NCBI RefSeq assembly: GCF_006539565.1
Contig: NZ_BJNG01000003.1
Location: forward strand, 1 to 64,000
Direction: 5' to 3'
Origin: Pseudonocardia hydrocarbonoxydans
GTDB taxonomy: Bacteria > Actinomycetota > Actinomycetes > Mycobacteriales > Pseudonocardiaceae
DNA length: 64,000 bases
A program made the translations under genes and the position numbers. This document shows positions 41,916 to 49,909 of this stretch, one piece after another; the first letter of the stretch is position 1, and each line of letters starts with the position of its first letter. The notes beneath the pieces were generated by a model, which worked only from the letters and a program-made list of their open reading frames with translations, did not search any database and was not told the origin of the DNA.

Positions 41916-42806
41916 GTGACCGCACCGCTCGTCCCCGCCGGCGCCCGGGTCGGGTTCGTCGCGCACGCCGGGGGCCGGGTCCGCGTCCTGCGTGGCGGCG
42001 GGCCCGGCGGGGTCCCCGTCGTCCTGGTGCACGGCGGCGGCCCGGACAACGCGGCGATCTCGTGGTTCGAGGTGTTCGGCGAGCTGGCCCGGTCACGTCC
42101 GGTGCTCGCCCCGGACCTGCCGGGCTTCGGCCGCACCGACGGCGTGCCCGTCGACGGCTCGCCCGCCGCCATGGCCGATCTCGCGGTCGCCGTCGCCGGT
42201 GCCGGCCCGGCCGTCTGGATCGGGGTGTCGATGGGCGGCGACGTCGTGCTCAACGTGGCGCTGCGCCACCCCGGGGCGGTCGCCGGGCTCGTCGCGGTGG
42301 CACCGGGCGGGCTCGCCGCGTACGCCGGGAACCGGGTGCTGCACCCGCTGGCCTGGCTCGCCTGCCGGCTCCCCGACGCGGTGCTGCTGCCCGCGCTGCG
42401 GCTGGCGGGCCGGTTCACCGGCGCCGCGGTCCGCGCCATGGTGCACGACCCGGCGAGCGTGCCGCCGGCCGTCCGCGAGGAGATGGTGCGGGAGTCGCGG
42501 CGCGCACCCACGGGGTACCTGCGCTACAACCAGGCCACGGTCGGGCCGTGGCGGATGCGCAACGACCTGAGCGGGCGCGTCGGGCGGATCCGGGCCCCGG
42601 CGCTGTTCGTCCACGGCCGGCAGGACCGGCTCGTCGACCCGCGGGACTCGCTGCGGGCCGCCGCCGCGATGCCCGACGCCCGCGCCGTCCTGCTCGACGG
42701 GTGCGGCCACTGGGTGCAGATCGAGGCCCGCGACCGGTTCCTGGCCGAGCTCGGGCCCTTCCTGCGCCGGATCGACGACGAGCACGACCGGGGTGCGCGG
42801 ACGTAG
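41916..42806 (+). CDS. Alpha/beta hydrolase
   Basis: A 296-residue alpha/beta-fold hydrolase. LVHGGGPDNAAISWF is the oxyanion-hole region, GVSMGGDVVL the nucleophile elbow (Ser), LFVHGRQDRLVDP holds the acid, and GCGHWVQIEA the catalytic His. It resembles meta-cleavage C-C hydrolases in overall pattern, but the substrate is not assigned. The GTG follows CACGAT by six bases. Ten bases separate it from the VWA gene. Confidence 0.88.
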   Translation: MTAPLVPAGARVGFVAHAGGRVRVLRGGGPGGVPVVLVHGGGPDNAAISWFEVFGELARSRPVLAPDLPGFGRTDGVPVDGSPAAMADLAVAVAGAGPAVWIGVSMGGDVVLNVALRHPGAVAGLVAVAPGGLAAYAGNRVLHPLAWLACRLPDAVLLPALRLAGRFTGAAVRAMVHDPASVPPAVREEMVRESRRAPTGYLRYNQATVGPWRMRNDLSGRVGRIRAPALFVHGRQDRLVDPRDSLRAAAAMPDARAVLLDGCGHWVQIEARDRFLAELGPFLRRIDDEHDRGART

Positions 42807-42815
42807 CGTGGAGGG
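42804..42815 (+). promoter_or_regulatory. Promoter of the VWA gene
   Basis: TAGCGT (42804-42809) ends six bases before the GTG, partly inside the end of the hydrolase gene. It matches the promoter of the ChlI-like gene at 36580 in 16 of 17 bases. Confidence 0.7.
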
Positions 42816-44762
42816 GTGACACGACGACGCCCCGGTTACCGCTACGGCCGCTACGTCGACGGCCCCGACCCGCTGGCGCCGCCGTTCGACCTGCGCGCGG
42901 CGATGGACGAGATCGGCCGCGACGTCATGGAGGGCTCGTCCCCCCGGTCGGCGCTGCAGGAGCTGCTGCGGCGCGGCATGGAGAACCGCCGGGGCCTCGA
43001 CGAGCTGACCCGTGAGCTCTACCAGCGGCGCAGCCGGCTGCAGCGGGAGAACCGGCTCGACGGCACGCTGCAGGAGGTCCGGGAGCTGCTGCAGCGCGCG
43101 CTGGACGCCGAGCGCGACTCGCTCGGCCGCCAGGACACCGACGACGCCCGGTTCCGGGAGATGCAGCTCGACGCCCTGCCCACCGACACCGGCGGCGCCG
43201 TCCGCGAGCTGAACGAGTACGACTGGCAGAGCTCCGACGCCCGGGAGGCCTACGAGGAGATCCGCGACCTGCTCGGCCGGGAGATGCTCGACCAGCGCTT
43301 CGCCGGGATGAAGCAGGCGATGCAGAACGCCACGCCGGAGGACGTCGAGCGCATCCGGCAGATGCTCGACGACCTCAACGCGCTGCTGGCCGAGCACGCC
43401 GCCGGGCAGGACACCACCGAGCGGTTCGCCGAGTTCATGGCCCGCCACGGCGAGCACTTCCCGGAGAACCCGCAGAACACCGAGGAGCTGGTCGACCTCC
43501 TGGCCCAGCGCGCCGCCGCCGCCCAGCGGATGCTCAACTCGATGACCGAGGCCCAGCGCCGGGAGCTCATGGAGCTGTCGCAGCAGGCGTTCGGCGACCC
43601 CCGGCTCGCGCAGGCGATGGCGCAGCTCGACGCCCAGCTGCAGGGCCTGCGCCCCGGCGAGGACTGGGACGGGCGGGGCCGGTTCCGCGGCGAGAACCCG
43701 ATGGGCATGGGCGAGGCGACCCGCGCGATGGAGGAGCTCGGGCAGCTCGACGCGCTGGCCGAGCAGCTCTCCCAGAGCTACCCGGGCGCGCGGCTGGAGG
43801 ACATCGACCTCGACGCGGTCGGGAGGCACCTGGGCGACCAGGCCCGCGTCGACGCCCGCGCGCTGGCCGACCTGGAACGCGAGCTGCAGCGGCAGGGGCT
43901 GTTCGAGCGCGCCGCGGACGGGTCGCTGCAGCTGTCCCCGAAGGCGCTGCGGCGGCTGGGGGAGTCGGCGCTGCGCGAAGTCGTCGACCGGATCGGGGCC
44001 CGGCGCGGCGAGCGTGACACCCACCGCTCCGGGGCGGCGGGGGAGGCCACCGGCGCCACGCGGCCGTGGGCGTTCGGCGACACCGAGGCGTGGAACGTGC
44101 CCCGCACCCTGCTCAACGCGCAGCTGCGGCGGGCGGGCGGCGATTCCCGGCAGCTCGACGTCACCGACGTGGAGATCATCGAGACCGAGCAGAAGACCCG
44201 CGCCTGCGTCGCGCTGTGCGTCGACACCTCGTGGTCGATGGTGCAGGACGGGCGCTGGGTGCCGATGAAGCGCACCGCGCTGGCCCTGCACCAGCTGATC
44301 TCCACCCGGTTCCGCGGCGACGACCTGAAGCTGATCACGTTCGGCCGGCACGCGCGGTCGGTCGAGCTGGGCGAGCTGGTCGGCCTCGACGGCGCCTACG
44401 AGCAGGGCACCAACTTGCACCACGCGCTGCTGCTCGCGGGTGCCCACCTGCGCCGCAACCCCGACGCCCAGCCGGTGGTGCTCGTCGTCACCGACGGGGA
44501 GCCCACCGCGCACCTGGAACCCGACGGGCACGCCGACTTCGACTACCCGACGAGCCCGGCGACGCTGCGCGCCACCATCGCGGAGGTCGACCGGCTCACC
44601 GGCCTGCGGGCGTCGTTCACCTTCTTCGTCCTCGGCGACGACCCGCGGCTGGCCGCGTTCATGGACGGGGTGGCGCGTCGGTGCGGCGGGCGGGTCGTCG
44701 CCCCCACCCTCGACGGCCTCGGCGCCGAGGTCGTGGCCGACTACCTTCGCACCCGCCGCTGA
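42816..44762 (+). CDS. VWA domain protein (partner of ChlI-like AAA)
   Basis: A 648-residue cytoplasmic protein. The first ~440 residues are helical, Gln/Glu/Arg-rich (ENRRGLDELTRELYQRR; GEDWDGRGRFRGENPMGMG). The C-terminal VWA domain has the MIDAS motif DTSWSM (about residue 469), the threonine in EQGTNLHHALLLAG and the Asp in VVTDGEPTAH. This matches the ChlD-like partner of the MoxR/ChlI AAA ATPase; the two normally sit together in actinobacteria, but here five genes separate them. Confidence 0.92.
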   Translation: MTRRRPGYRYGRYVDGPDPLAPPFDLRAAMDEIGRDVMEGSSPRSALQELLRRGMENRRGLDELTRELYQRRSRLQRENRLDGTLQEVRELLQRALDAERDSLGRQDTDDARFREMQLDALPTDTGGAVRELNEYDWQSSDAREAYEEIRDLLGREMLDQRFAGMKQAMQNATPEDVERIRQMLDDLNALLAEHAAGQDTTERFAEFMARHGEHFPENPQNTEELVDLLAQRAAAAQRMLNSMTEAQRRELMELSQQAFGDPRLAQAMAQLDAQLQGLRPGEDWDGRGRFRGENPMGMGEATRAMEELGQLDALAEQLSQSYPGARLEDIDLDAVGRHLGDQARVDARALADLERELQRQGLFERAADGSLQLSPKALRRLGESALREVVDRIGARRGERDTHRSGAAGEATGATRPWAFGDTEAWNVPRTLLNAQLRRAGGDSRQLDVTDVEIIETEQKTRACVALCVDTSWSMVQDGRWVPMKRTALALHQLISTRFRGDDLKLITFGRHARSVELGELVGLDGAYEQGTNLHHALLLAGAHLRRNPDAQPVVLVVTDGEPTAHLEPDGHADFDYPTSPATLRATIAEVDRLTGLRASFTFFVLGDDPRLAAFMDGVARRCGGRVVAPTLDGLGAEVVADYLRTRR

Positions 44763-44817
44763 CCCTCAGCGGTCGAGCGCGGCGAGCGGCGTGCGGAGCG
44801 CGCCGGCTCCTCCGGGG

Positions 44818-44848
44818 TTGACCCTGACACGGTGTCACGGTCTTCACT
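44818..44848 (+). promoter_or_regulatory. MerR-type promoter with 19-bp spacer
   Basis: -35 TTGACC (44818-44823) and -10 TTCACT (44843-44848) are exactly 19 bp apart, with the palindrome TGACAC-G-GTGTCA (44825-44837) in the spacer. This is the hallmark of promoters activated by MerR regulators, and the operon's second gene is a MerR protein. Confidence 0.85.
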
Positions 44849-44869
44849 GGGGACGAGGAGGTGGTCCGG

Positions 44870-45511
44870 ATGACCGTGTCGGGGCTGGTGGACGGGGACC
44901 CGTCGGTGCGGCTGCGGGCGGCGCTGGCGATCGGCACGAGTCCGGACGCGCGGCACGTCGCCGGGCTCGTGGAGCGCTGTGCGACCGAGCCCGACCTCTC
45001 GGTGCGCGAGATGCTGACGTGGGCGCTGCTGCGCCACCCGCAGGCGCTCACCGTCCCGCGGCTGGTCGAGGAGCTCCGCTCGGACCGCGCGCAGGCACGC
45101 AGCCAGGCGCTGCACACGCTGTCCAAGATCGGCGACCGGACGGCGTGGCCGGCGATCACCCGGCGGCTGCTCACCGACCCCGACGACGAGGTGGCGCGCA
45201 GCGCCTGGCGGGCGGCCGTCGTCCTCGTCCCCGACGACGGCCGGCCCGCGCTGGCCACCGTGCTGGCGACGCAGCTCGGGCGCGGCGGGCCGGAGGTGCG
45301 GCTCAGCTTGTCCCGGGCGCTGGTCGCGCTCGGCGGGACGGCGGATCCGGTGCTGCGGGCCGCGACGGCGGACCCTGACCCGCTCGTGCGGGCCCACGCG
45401 AACGCCACGCGGCGGCTGTGGCGCGATCCGGACGCCGGGTTCGCCTCCGCGGTCGAGCATGCCCGGCGTGTCGTCGCCCTCGGCGGGCGGGGGACGGCGG
45501 ACGGGTGCTGA
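44870..45511 (+). CDS. HEAT-repeat protein
   Basis: A 213-residue protein made almost entirely of HEAT-like helical pairs (GDPSVRLRAALAIGTSPDARHV; DRAQARSQALHTLSKIGDRTAW; PDDEVARSAWRAAVVLV). Such scaffolds bind proteins or nucleic acids. The ATG at 44870 is chosen because GAGGAG lies 9 bases before it; the GTG at 44861 directly abuts that site and is unlikely. It overlaps the MerR-HEAT gene by seven bases and is under the MerR-type promoter. Confidence 0.88.
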   Translation: MTVSGLVDGDPSVRLRAALAIGTSPDARHVAGLVERCATEPDLSVREMLTWALLRHPQALTVPRLVEELRSDRAQARSQALHTLSKIGDRTAWPAITRRLLTDPDDEVARSAWRAAVVLVPDDGRPALATVLATQLGRGGPEVRLSLSRALVALGGTADPVLRAATADPDPLVRAHANATRRLWRDPDAGFASAVEHARRVVALGGRGTADGC

Positions 45512-46503
45512 TCGGGGAGGTGGCCCGCCGCTCCGGGGTCAGCGCGCGCATGCTGCGGCACTACGAGTCGCTGGGCCTGGTCCGGCCGACGGGGCGCAGC
45601 GCGTCCGGCTACCGGGAGTACTCGGGGGAGGACGTCCGGCGGCTCCTGCACGTCGAGAGCCTGCGGTCGCTCGGGCTGTCGCTGCGGGAGGTCGGGCGCG
45701 CGCTGGACGACCCCGCGTTCGCCCCAGCCGAGCTGGTCGACGACCTCGTCCGCCGCACCCGCGCCCGCATCGCGGACGAGACGGAGCTGCTCACCCGGCT
45801 GCGCGGCGTCGGCTCGGCGGGGCCGGCCGACTGGGCGGACGTGCTGCGGATCGTCGCGCTGTTGCGGTCGCTGGCCTCCGACAGCGCCGGGCGCCGCCAG
45901 CAGGCGGCCCTGTCCACCGCCGACGACGGAACGGTGCCCGTCGACGCGCTGGCCGACGCGGTGTTGGGCGAGGCGGACCCGCACGTCGCCGGGGCCCTGC
46001 GGTGGGCGCTGGCGCGGGCGGGCGGCGCCGCGGTCGCCCGGCTCGCCGACGGGCTCGGCTCGCCCGCGGCGGCGGTGCGCGAGCGGGCGGTGCGGTCACT
46101 GGTCGAGATCCCGGACGCGGCGGCGACCGCCGCGCTGCACGACGCCCTCGCCCACCCCGACGCCGCGGTGCGCCGGTGCGCGGCATCGGCGCTCGGGGCC
46201 CGCGGGTCGGTCGCCGCGATCCCCACGCTCGTCGGGATGGTCGTCGACGGCGCCGACGACGTCGATGCCGCCGACGCGCTGGGTGTGCTGGCGGCCGACC
46301 CCGCGGTGGCCGGGCAGGTCGCGGACGACCTCGTCGGGGCGCTCGACGGCGCCGGGCCGCCGGCCCGTCGACGGCTGGCCCAGGCCATGGCGGAGGTCCC
46401 CGGGCCGGTGACCCGACGGGCGCTGGCGGTGCTGGCGCGCGACGACGACCGGGCCGTGGCGCTCACCGCGGCCTACGTGCTGCGGGTGCACGACGGCCGG
46501 TGA
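45505..46503 (+). CDS. MerR-family regulator with C-terminal HEAT repeats
   Basis: A 332-residue regulator. Residues 1-70 are a MerR winged helix (IGEVARRSGVSARMLRHYESLGLVRP; GYREYSGEDVRRL), then the dimer helix (to ~115). The rest is HEAT-type repeats (AAAVRERAVRSLVEIPDAAAT; DAAVRRCAASALGARGSVAA), in place of the usual small ligand-binding domain. It shares the repeat type with the gene before it, suggesting a duplicated ligand-binding scaffold. It overlaps that gene and probably activates the shared promoter. Confidence 0.9.
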   Translation: MLIGEVARRSGVSARMLRHYESLGLVRPTGRSASGYREYSGEDVRRLLHVESLRSLGLSLREVGRALDDPAFAPAELVDDLVRRTRARIADETELLTRLRGVGSAGPADWADVLRIVALLRSLASDSAGRRQQAALSTADDGTVPVDALADAVLGEADPHVAGALRWALARAGGAAVARLADGLGSPAAAVRERAVRSLVEIPDAAATAALHDALAHPDAAVRRCAASALGARGSVAAIPTLVGMVVDGADDVDAADALGVLAADPAVAGQVADDLVGALDGAGPPARRRLAQAMAEVPGPVTRRALAVLARDDDRAVALTAAYVLRVHDGR

Positions 46504-46521
46504 CGGGCCTGTCGCGCCGGG

Positions 46522-46555
46522 CTCGGCGGTACTACGGTCGGCCGCCGTAGCCGAG
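46522..46555 (+). promoter_or_regulatory. Hairpin overlapping a ribosome-binding site
   Basis: CTCGGC (46522-46527) pairs with GCCGAG (46550-46555) and TACGG (46533-46537) with CCGTA (46545-46549), with a 5-base bulge on the left. The right arm runs into the GAGGAGGAG ribosome site (46553-46561) of the SRPBCC gene. It may end the MerR operon transcript or mask the site. Confidence 0.4.
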
Positions 46556-46563
46556 GAGGAGCC

Positions 46564-46989
46564 GTGCCCAGTTCGTACCGCGTGCACCGGGTGGTCGACG
46601 CCGACCCGCAGACCGTGTGGGACCTGCTGACCGACGCGCCCGCCTACCCGTCCTGGAACCCGGCGGTGGTGTCGCTGGGCGGCCGGATCGCGGTGGGGGA
46701 GAAGCTCGCGATGGTCTCGGTCGTCGCCCCGGACCGCACGTTCACCCTCACCGTCGACCGCCTCGACGCGCCGCGGACGATGGTCTGGTCCGGCGGGCTG
46801 CCGCTCGGCCTGTACCGCGGCGTCCGGACGTTCACGCTGGCCCCGCTGGACGGCGGCCGCACCGACTTCACGATGGCGGAGGTGTTCGGCGGCCCGCTCG
46901 CGCCGCTGGTCGGCCGGTTCGTGCCGGACATGACCGACTCCTTCGAGCAGTTCGGGGACGCCGTCGCCGCGGCCGCGGTGCGCGGCTGA
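46564..46989 (+). CDS. SRPBCC family protein (polyketide cyclase/dehydrase-like)
   Basis: A 141-residue START-like protein with RVHRVVDADPQTVWDLLTD, YPSWNPAVVSLGG and LAPLDGGRTDFTMAEVFGGPL, a fold that binds hydrophobic ligands. A strong GAGGAGGAG site precedes the GTG. The GNAT gene follows three bases after its stop, so the two are co-translated. Confidence 0.85.
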   Translation: MPSSYRVHRVVDADPQTVWDLLTDAPAYPSWNPAVVSLGGRIAVGEKLAMVSVVAPDRTFTLTVDRLDAPRTMVWSGGLPLGLYRGVRTFTLAPLDGGRTDFTMAEVFGGPLAPLVGRFVPDMTDSFEQFGDAVAAAAVRG

Positions 46990-46992
46990 CCC

Positions 46993-47664
46993 GTGGCCGG
47001 GCGGATCACCTGGCGGCCGGCCACGGCCGGGGACCTCCCGATGCTGGGGCGCTGGCTCGCCGAGCCCACGGTCGCCCGGTGGTGGAACCACGAGACCTCG
47101 CCCGAGGCCGTCGAGCGCGACTTCGGGCCGACCCTGCGCGGCGAGGAGCCCGCGGAGGACCTCGTCGCCTCCCTCGACGGGCGGCCCTTCGGCCTGGCGC
47201 AGCGGTGCCGGATCGACGCCTACCCCGACGAGCACGCGGCGTTCGCGGCGGTCACCGAGGTGCCCGACGGTGCGGTGACGATCGACTACCTGGTCGCCGA
47301 GCCCGGCCGCGGCCTCGGCACGCCGATGATCCGGTCGCTGGTCGCCGACACCTGGCGGGCCCACCCGGACGCCCCGTGCGTGATCGTGGCGGTGGCCGCG
47401 GGCAACGTCGCGTCGTGGCGGGCGCTGGAGAAGGCCGGGTTCGTCCGCGTCGCGCAGGGTCACTTCACGCCGGACAACCCCGTCGACGACGGCCGGCACG
47501 TCGTCCACCGGATCGACCGGCCGCGGCGGTGCGCCCGCTGCCCGGCCGAGCGGGAGGGGGCCGACCCGGCGTGGTCGCGGGGGCCGGAGGGGTGGCTCTG
47601 CCCGGACTGCACCCGGCGCCACGTCCGCGACATCGAGGCGAAGCTCGCACCGGAGTGGTGGTGA
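46993..47664 (+). CDS. GNAT acetyltransferase with C-terminal zinc ribbon
   Basis: A 223-residue protein. Residues 1-170 are an aminoglycoside-6'-acetyltransferase-like GNAT domain (ITWRPATAGDLPMLGRWL; VTIDYLVAEPGRGLGTPMI; VAAGNVASWRALEKAGF). The last ~45 residues carry CARC and CPDC (about residues 179 and 202) in a zinc-ribbon pattern ending DIEAKLAPEWW; this module occurs as a small stand-alone protein in actinobacteria. Substrate unknown; antibiotic acetylation is only a family possibility. Confidence 0.85.
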   Translation: MAGRITWRPATAGDLPMLGRWLAEPTVARWWNHETSPEAVERDFGPTLRGEEPAEDLVASLDGRPFGLAQRCRIDAYPDEHAAFAAVTEVPDGAVTIDYLVAEPGRGLGTPMIRSLVADTWRAHPDAPCVIVAVAAGNVASWRALEKAGFVRVAQGHFTPDNPVDDGRHVVHRIDRPRRCARCPAEREGADPAWSRGPEGWLCPDCTRRHVRDIEAKLAPEWW

Positions 47665-47685
47665 GGCCCGCGTAGGTTGTCGGGT

Positions 47686-48924
47686 ATGCACACCTGGGCC
47701 TCCGTCGACGTCCCGCTCGTGCCCGGCGAGGGCCCGCCCCTGCGCCTGTACGACACCTCCACCGGCCGTATCCGGCCCACCGCGCCCGGCCGCGAGGCGC
47801 TGATGTACGTCTGCGGCATCACGCCCTACGACGCCACCCACCTCGGTCACGCCGCCACGTATCTGGCGTTCGACCTGGTCAACCGGGTGTGGCGCGACCT
47901 CGGGCACGAGGTGCACTACGTGCAGAACGTCACCGACATCGACGATCCGCTGCTCGAGCGCGCCGCCCGCGACCAGGACGACTGGGTCGTGCTCGGGATG
48001 CGGGAGACGGCGCTGTTCCGCGAGGACATGGAGGCGCTGCGGGTCCTCCCGCCGCGGCACTACATCGGTGCGGTCGAGGCGATGGGGGAGATCTCCGAGC
48101 TGGTCGGCAAGCTGCTGGCCTCCGGAGCGGCCTACCGCGTCGACGACCCGCAGTTCCCCGACGTCTACTTCGACGCCGCCGTCACCGGGCGGTTCGGCTA
48201 CGAGTCGAACTACGACGAGGAGACGATGCTGCGCTTCTCCGCCGAGCGCGGCGGCGACCCCGACCGGCCCGGCAAGCGCAGCCCGCTCGACCCGCTGCTG
48301 TGGCGCATGGCCCGCGACGGCGAGCCGCACTGGGAGTCCGACCTGGGGCCCGGGCGGCCGGGCTGGCACGTCGAGTGCACCGCGATCGCGCTCAACCGCC
48401 TCGGCCCGCAGATCGACCTCAACGGCGGCGGCTCCGACCTGATCTTCCCGCACCACGAGTGCGGCGCGGCCCACGCCGAGGCGTTCACCGGGGTGCACCC
48501 CTTCGCGCGGCACTACACGCACACCGGGATGATCGGCCTCGACGGCGAGAAGATGTCGAAGTCCCGCGGCAACCTGGTGTTCGTGTCCAAGCTGCGCTCG
48601 CAGGGCGTCGACCCGAACGCGATCCGGGCGGCGCTGCTGGCCGGGCACTACCGCACCGACCGCGCCTGGACCGGGGCCCTGCTCGAGGAGGCGGACGCCC
48701 GGCTGGCCCGGTGGCGCGAGGCGGTCGCGCTGCCGGCGGCACCGCCTGCCGACGACCTGGTGACTGCCCTGCGCACCCACCTCGCCGACGACCTCGACAC
48801 CCCGCGGGCGCTGGCGGCCGTCGACGCGTGGGCCGCCGCGGCGCTGGAGCGCCGCGGCACCGACGGGGACGCCACGGCGCTGGCCCGTGACGCGATCGAC
48901 GCGCTGCTGGGCATCCGCCTCTGA
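47686..48924 (+). CDS. mshC: L-cysteine:1D-myo-inositol 2-amino-2-deoxy-alpha-D-glucopyranoside ligase
   Basis: MshC, the ATP-dependent cysteine ligase of mycothiol biosynthesis, related to cysteinyl-tRNA synthetase. The 412-residue protein has the nucleotide-binding motif [10 protein letters not shown] (about residue 51), the cysteine-binding zinc region starting at [17 protein letters not shown] with the conserved Cys, [12 protein letters not shown], and the KMSKS loop [11 protein letters not shown] (about residue 289). The ATG at 47686 follows TAGGTT by seven bases, so an upstream in-frame TTG is rejected. Shows that the host makes mycothiol. Confidence 0.96.
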   Translation: MHTWASVDVPLVPGEGPPLRLYDTSTGRIRPTAPGREALMYVCGITPYDATHLGHAATYLAFDLVNRVWRDLGHEVHYVQNVTDIDDPLLERAARDQDDWVVLGMRETALFREDMEALRVLPPRHYIGAVEAMGEISELVGKLLASGAAYRVDDPQFPDVYFDAAVTGRFGYESNYDEETMLRFSAERGGDPDRPGKRSPLDPLLWRMARDGEPHWESDLGPGRPGWHVECTAIALNRLGPQIDLNGGGSDLIFPHHECGAAHAEAFTGVHPFARHYTHTGMIGLDGEKMSKSRGNLVFVSKLRSQGVDPNAIRAALLAGHYRTDRAWTGALLEEADARLARWREAVALPAAPPADDLVTALRTHLADDLDTPRALAAVDAWAAAALERRGTDGDATALARDAIDALLGIRL

Positions 48925-48935
48925 GGGCGGGTCGT

Positions 48936-49097
48936 TCAGTCCGGGGGCTCCGGCGTGTCGTCGTCGGGGTCGCCGGCGTCGTCGGGCCCGGACGGGTCGG
49001 CGGTGGTCTCCGCGGGCGAGCCGGGCACGGGGACGTCGAGATCGAGATCGGGTGCGTCGGGGTTGAGGGGGCCGTCGGGGTCGGGTTGGTGGGCCAT
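48936..49097 (-). CDS. Small acidic protein (53 aa)
   Basis: A 53-residue Asp/Pro-rich protein (MAHQPDPDGPLNPDAPDL at the start, DDAGDPDDDTPEPPD at the end), with no hydrophobic segment and no recognised domain. The ATG at 49097 follows TACGCC by six bases. GC3 bias is kept through the frame. It fills the gap between convergent mshC and the DUF2237 gene. Probably intrinsically disordered. Confidence 0.55.
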   Translation of the reverse strand: MAHQPDPDGPLNPDAPDLDLDVPVPGSPAETTADPSGPDDAGDPDDDTPEPPD

Positions 49098-49123
49098 ACC
49101 GGGGGCGTACCCGTTCTGGTTGC

Positions 49124-49492
49124 ATGTTCCACATGGCCCACAACGTGCTCGGCGGCGACCTGGTGGTCTGCGGCACCGACCCGATGACCGGCTTCTACCG
49201 CACCGGGTGCTGCGACACCGGCGGCGAGGACGCCGGGGTCCACACCGTGTGCGCGCAGGTCACCGCGGAGTTCCTGGAGTTCAGCGCCGCGGCGGGCAAC
49301 GACCTGTCGACGCCGCGGCCGGAGTACGGCTTCCCCGGGCTGCGCCCGGGTGACCGCTGGTGCCTGTGCGCGTCGCGGTGGGCGGAGGCCAGGGAGGCGG
49401 GCGTCGCGCCGCCGGTCGTGCTGGAGGCCACCCACGCCCGCACGCTGGAGTGGATCGACCTGGCCGACCTGACGGCGCACGCGAGCACGTGA
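49124..49492 (+). CDS. DUF2237 family protein
   Basis: A 122-residue protein with the DUF2237 signature: NVLGGDLVVCGTDPMTGFYRTGCC, GVHTVCAQVTAEFLEFSAAAGNDLSTP, and GLRPGDRWCLCASRWAEA, with conserved cysteines. Function unknown. The start is ATG at 49124 or 49133. The stop overlaps the next gene's start (GTGA). Confidence 0.88.
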   Translation: MFHMAHNVLGGDLVVCGTDPMTGFYRTGCCDTGGEDAGVHTVCAQVTAEFLEFSAAAGNDLSTPRPEYGFPGLRPGDRWCLCASRWAEAREAGVAPPVVLEATHARTLEWIDLADLTAHAST

Positions 49493-49878
49493 TCACCCCG
49501 GAGCTCGCGCTGCGGCTGCGGGCGGCCGGGCTGGAGTGGTCGCCGGCGTCGGGCGACCGTTTCGTCCTCGCCGGCCGCGACATGGACGGCGAGGTGTTCG
49601 TCGTCAGCGAGCTGACGATCGAGGTGCACGACGGCCCGGGCGGGCGTGTCCTGCGCTTCAACGGCACCACCGAGTGGGCGTTGGACAGCGTCGACGTCGA
49701 GGCGGCGGTGTGGCTGCCCCACGAGGGCCAGCTCCGGGCGGCACTCGGGACGGCGTTCCGGTCGCTGGAGCCGGTCGGCGACGGCTGGGCCGTGGTCACC
49801 GCCGACGGGGCCCGCCACGTCGACGTCGACGCCGAGCGCGCCTACGCCCGCGCGGTGCTGTCGCTGCTCGGCCGCTGA
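49489..49878 (+). CDS. Small conserved hypothetical protein
   Basis: A 129-residue protein (ITPELALRLRAAGLEWSPASG; GEVFVVSELTIEVHDGPGG). Similar small proteins are sometimes annotated as pilus assembly CpaE-like in actinobacteria, but nothing here supports that role. GTG overlaps the DUF2237 stop, so it is translationally coupled. Confidence 0.75.
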   Translation: MITPELALRLRAAGLEWSPASGDRFVLAGRDMDGEVFVVSELTIEVHDGPGGRVLRFNGTTEWALDSVDVEAAVWLPHEGQLRAALGTAFRSLEPVGDGWAVVTADGARHVDVDAERAYARAVLSLLGR

Positions 49879-49909
49879 GGCCCGGAGGGCGTCAGCGTGA
49901 CCACGAGGG

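Noticed and set aside
44861-44869. GTG start for the HEAT-repeat gene
   Set aside because: It directly abuts the GAGGAG ribosome site with no spacing; the ATG at 44870 has a normal gap.
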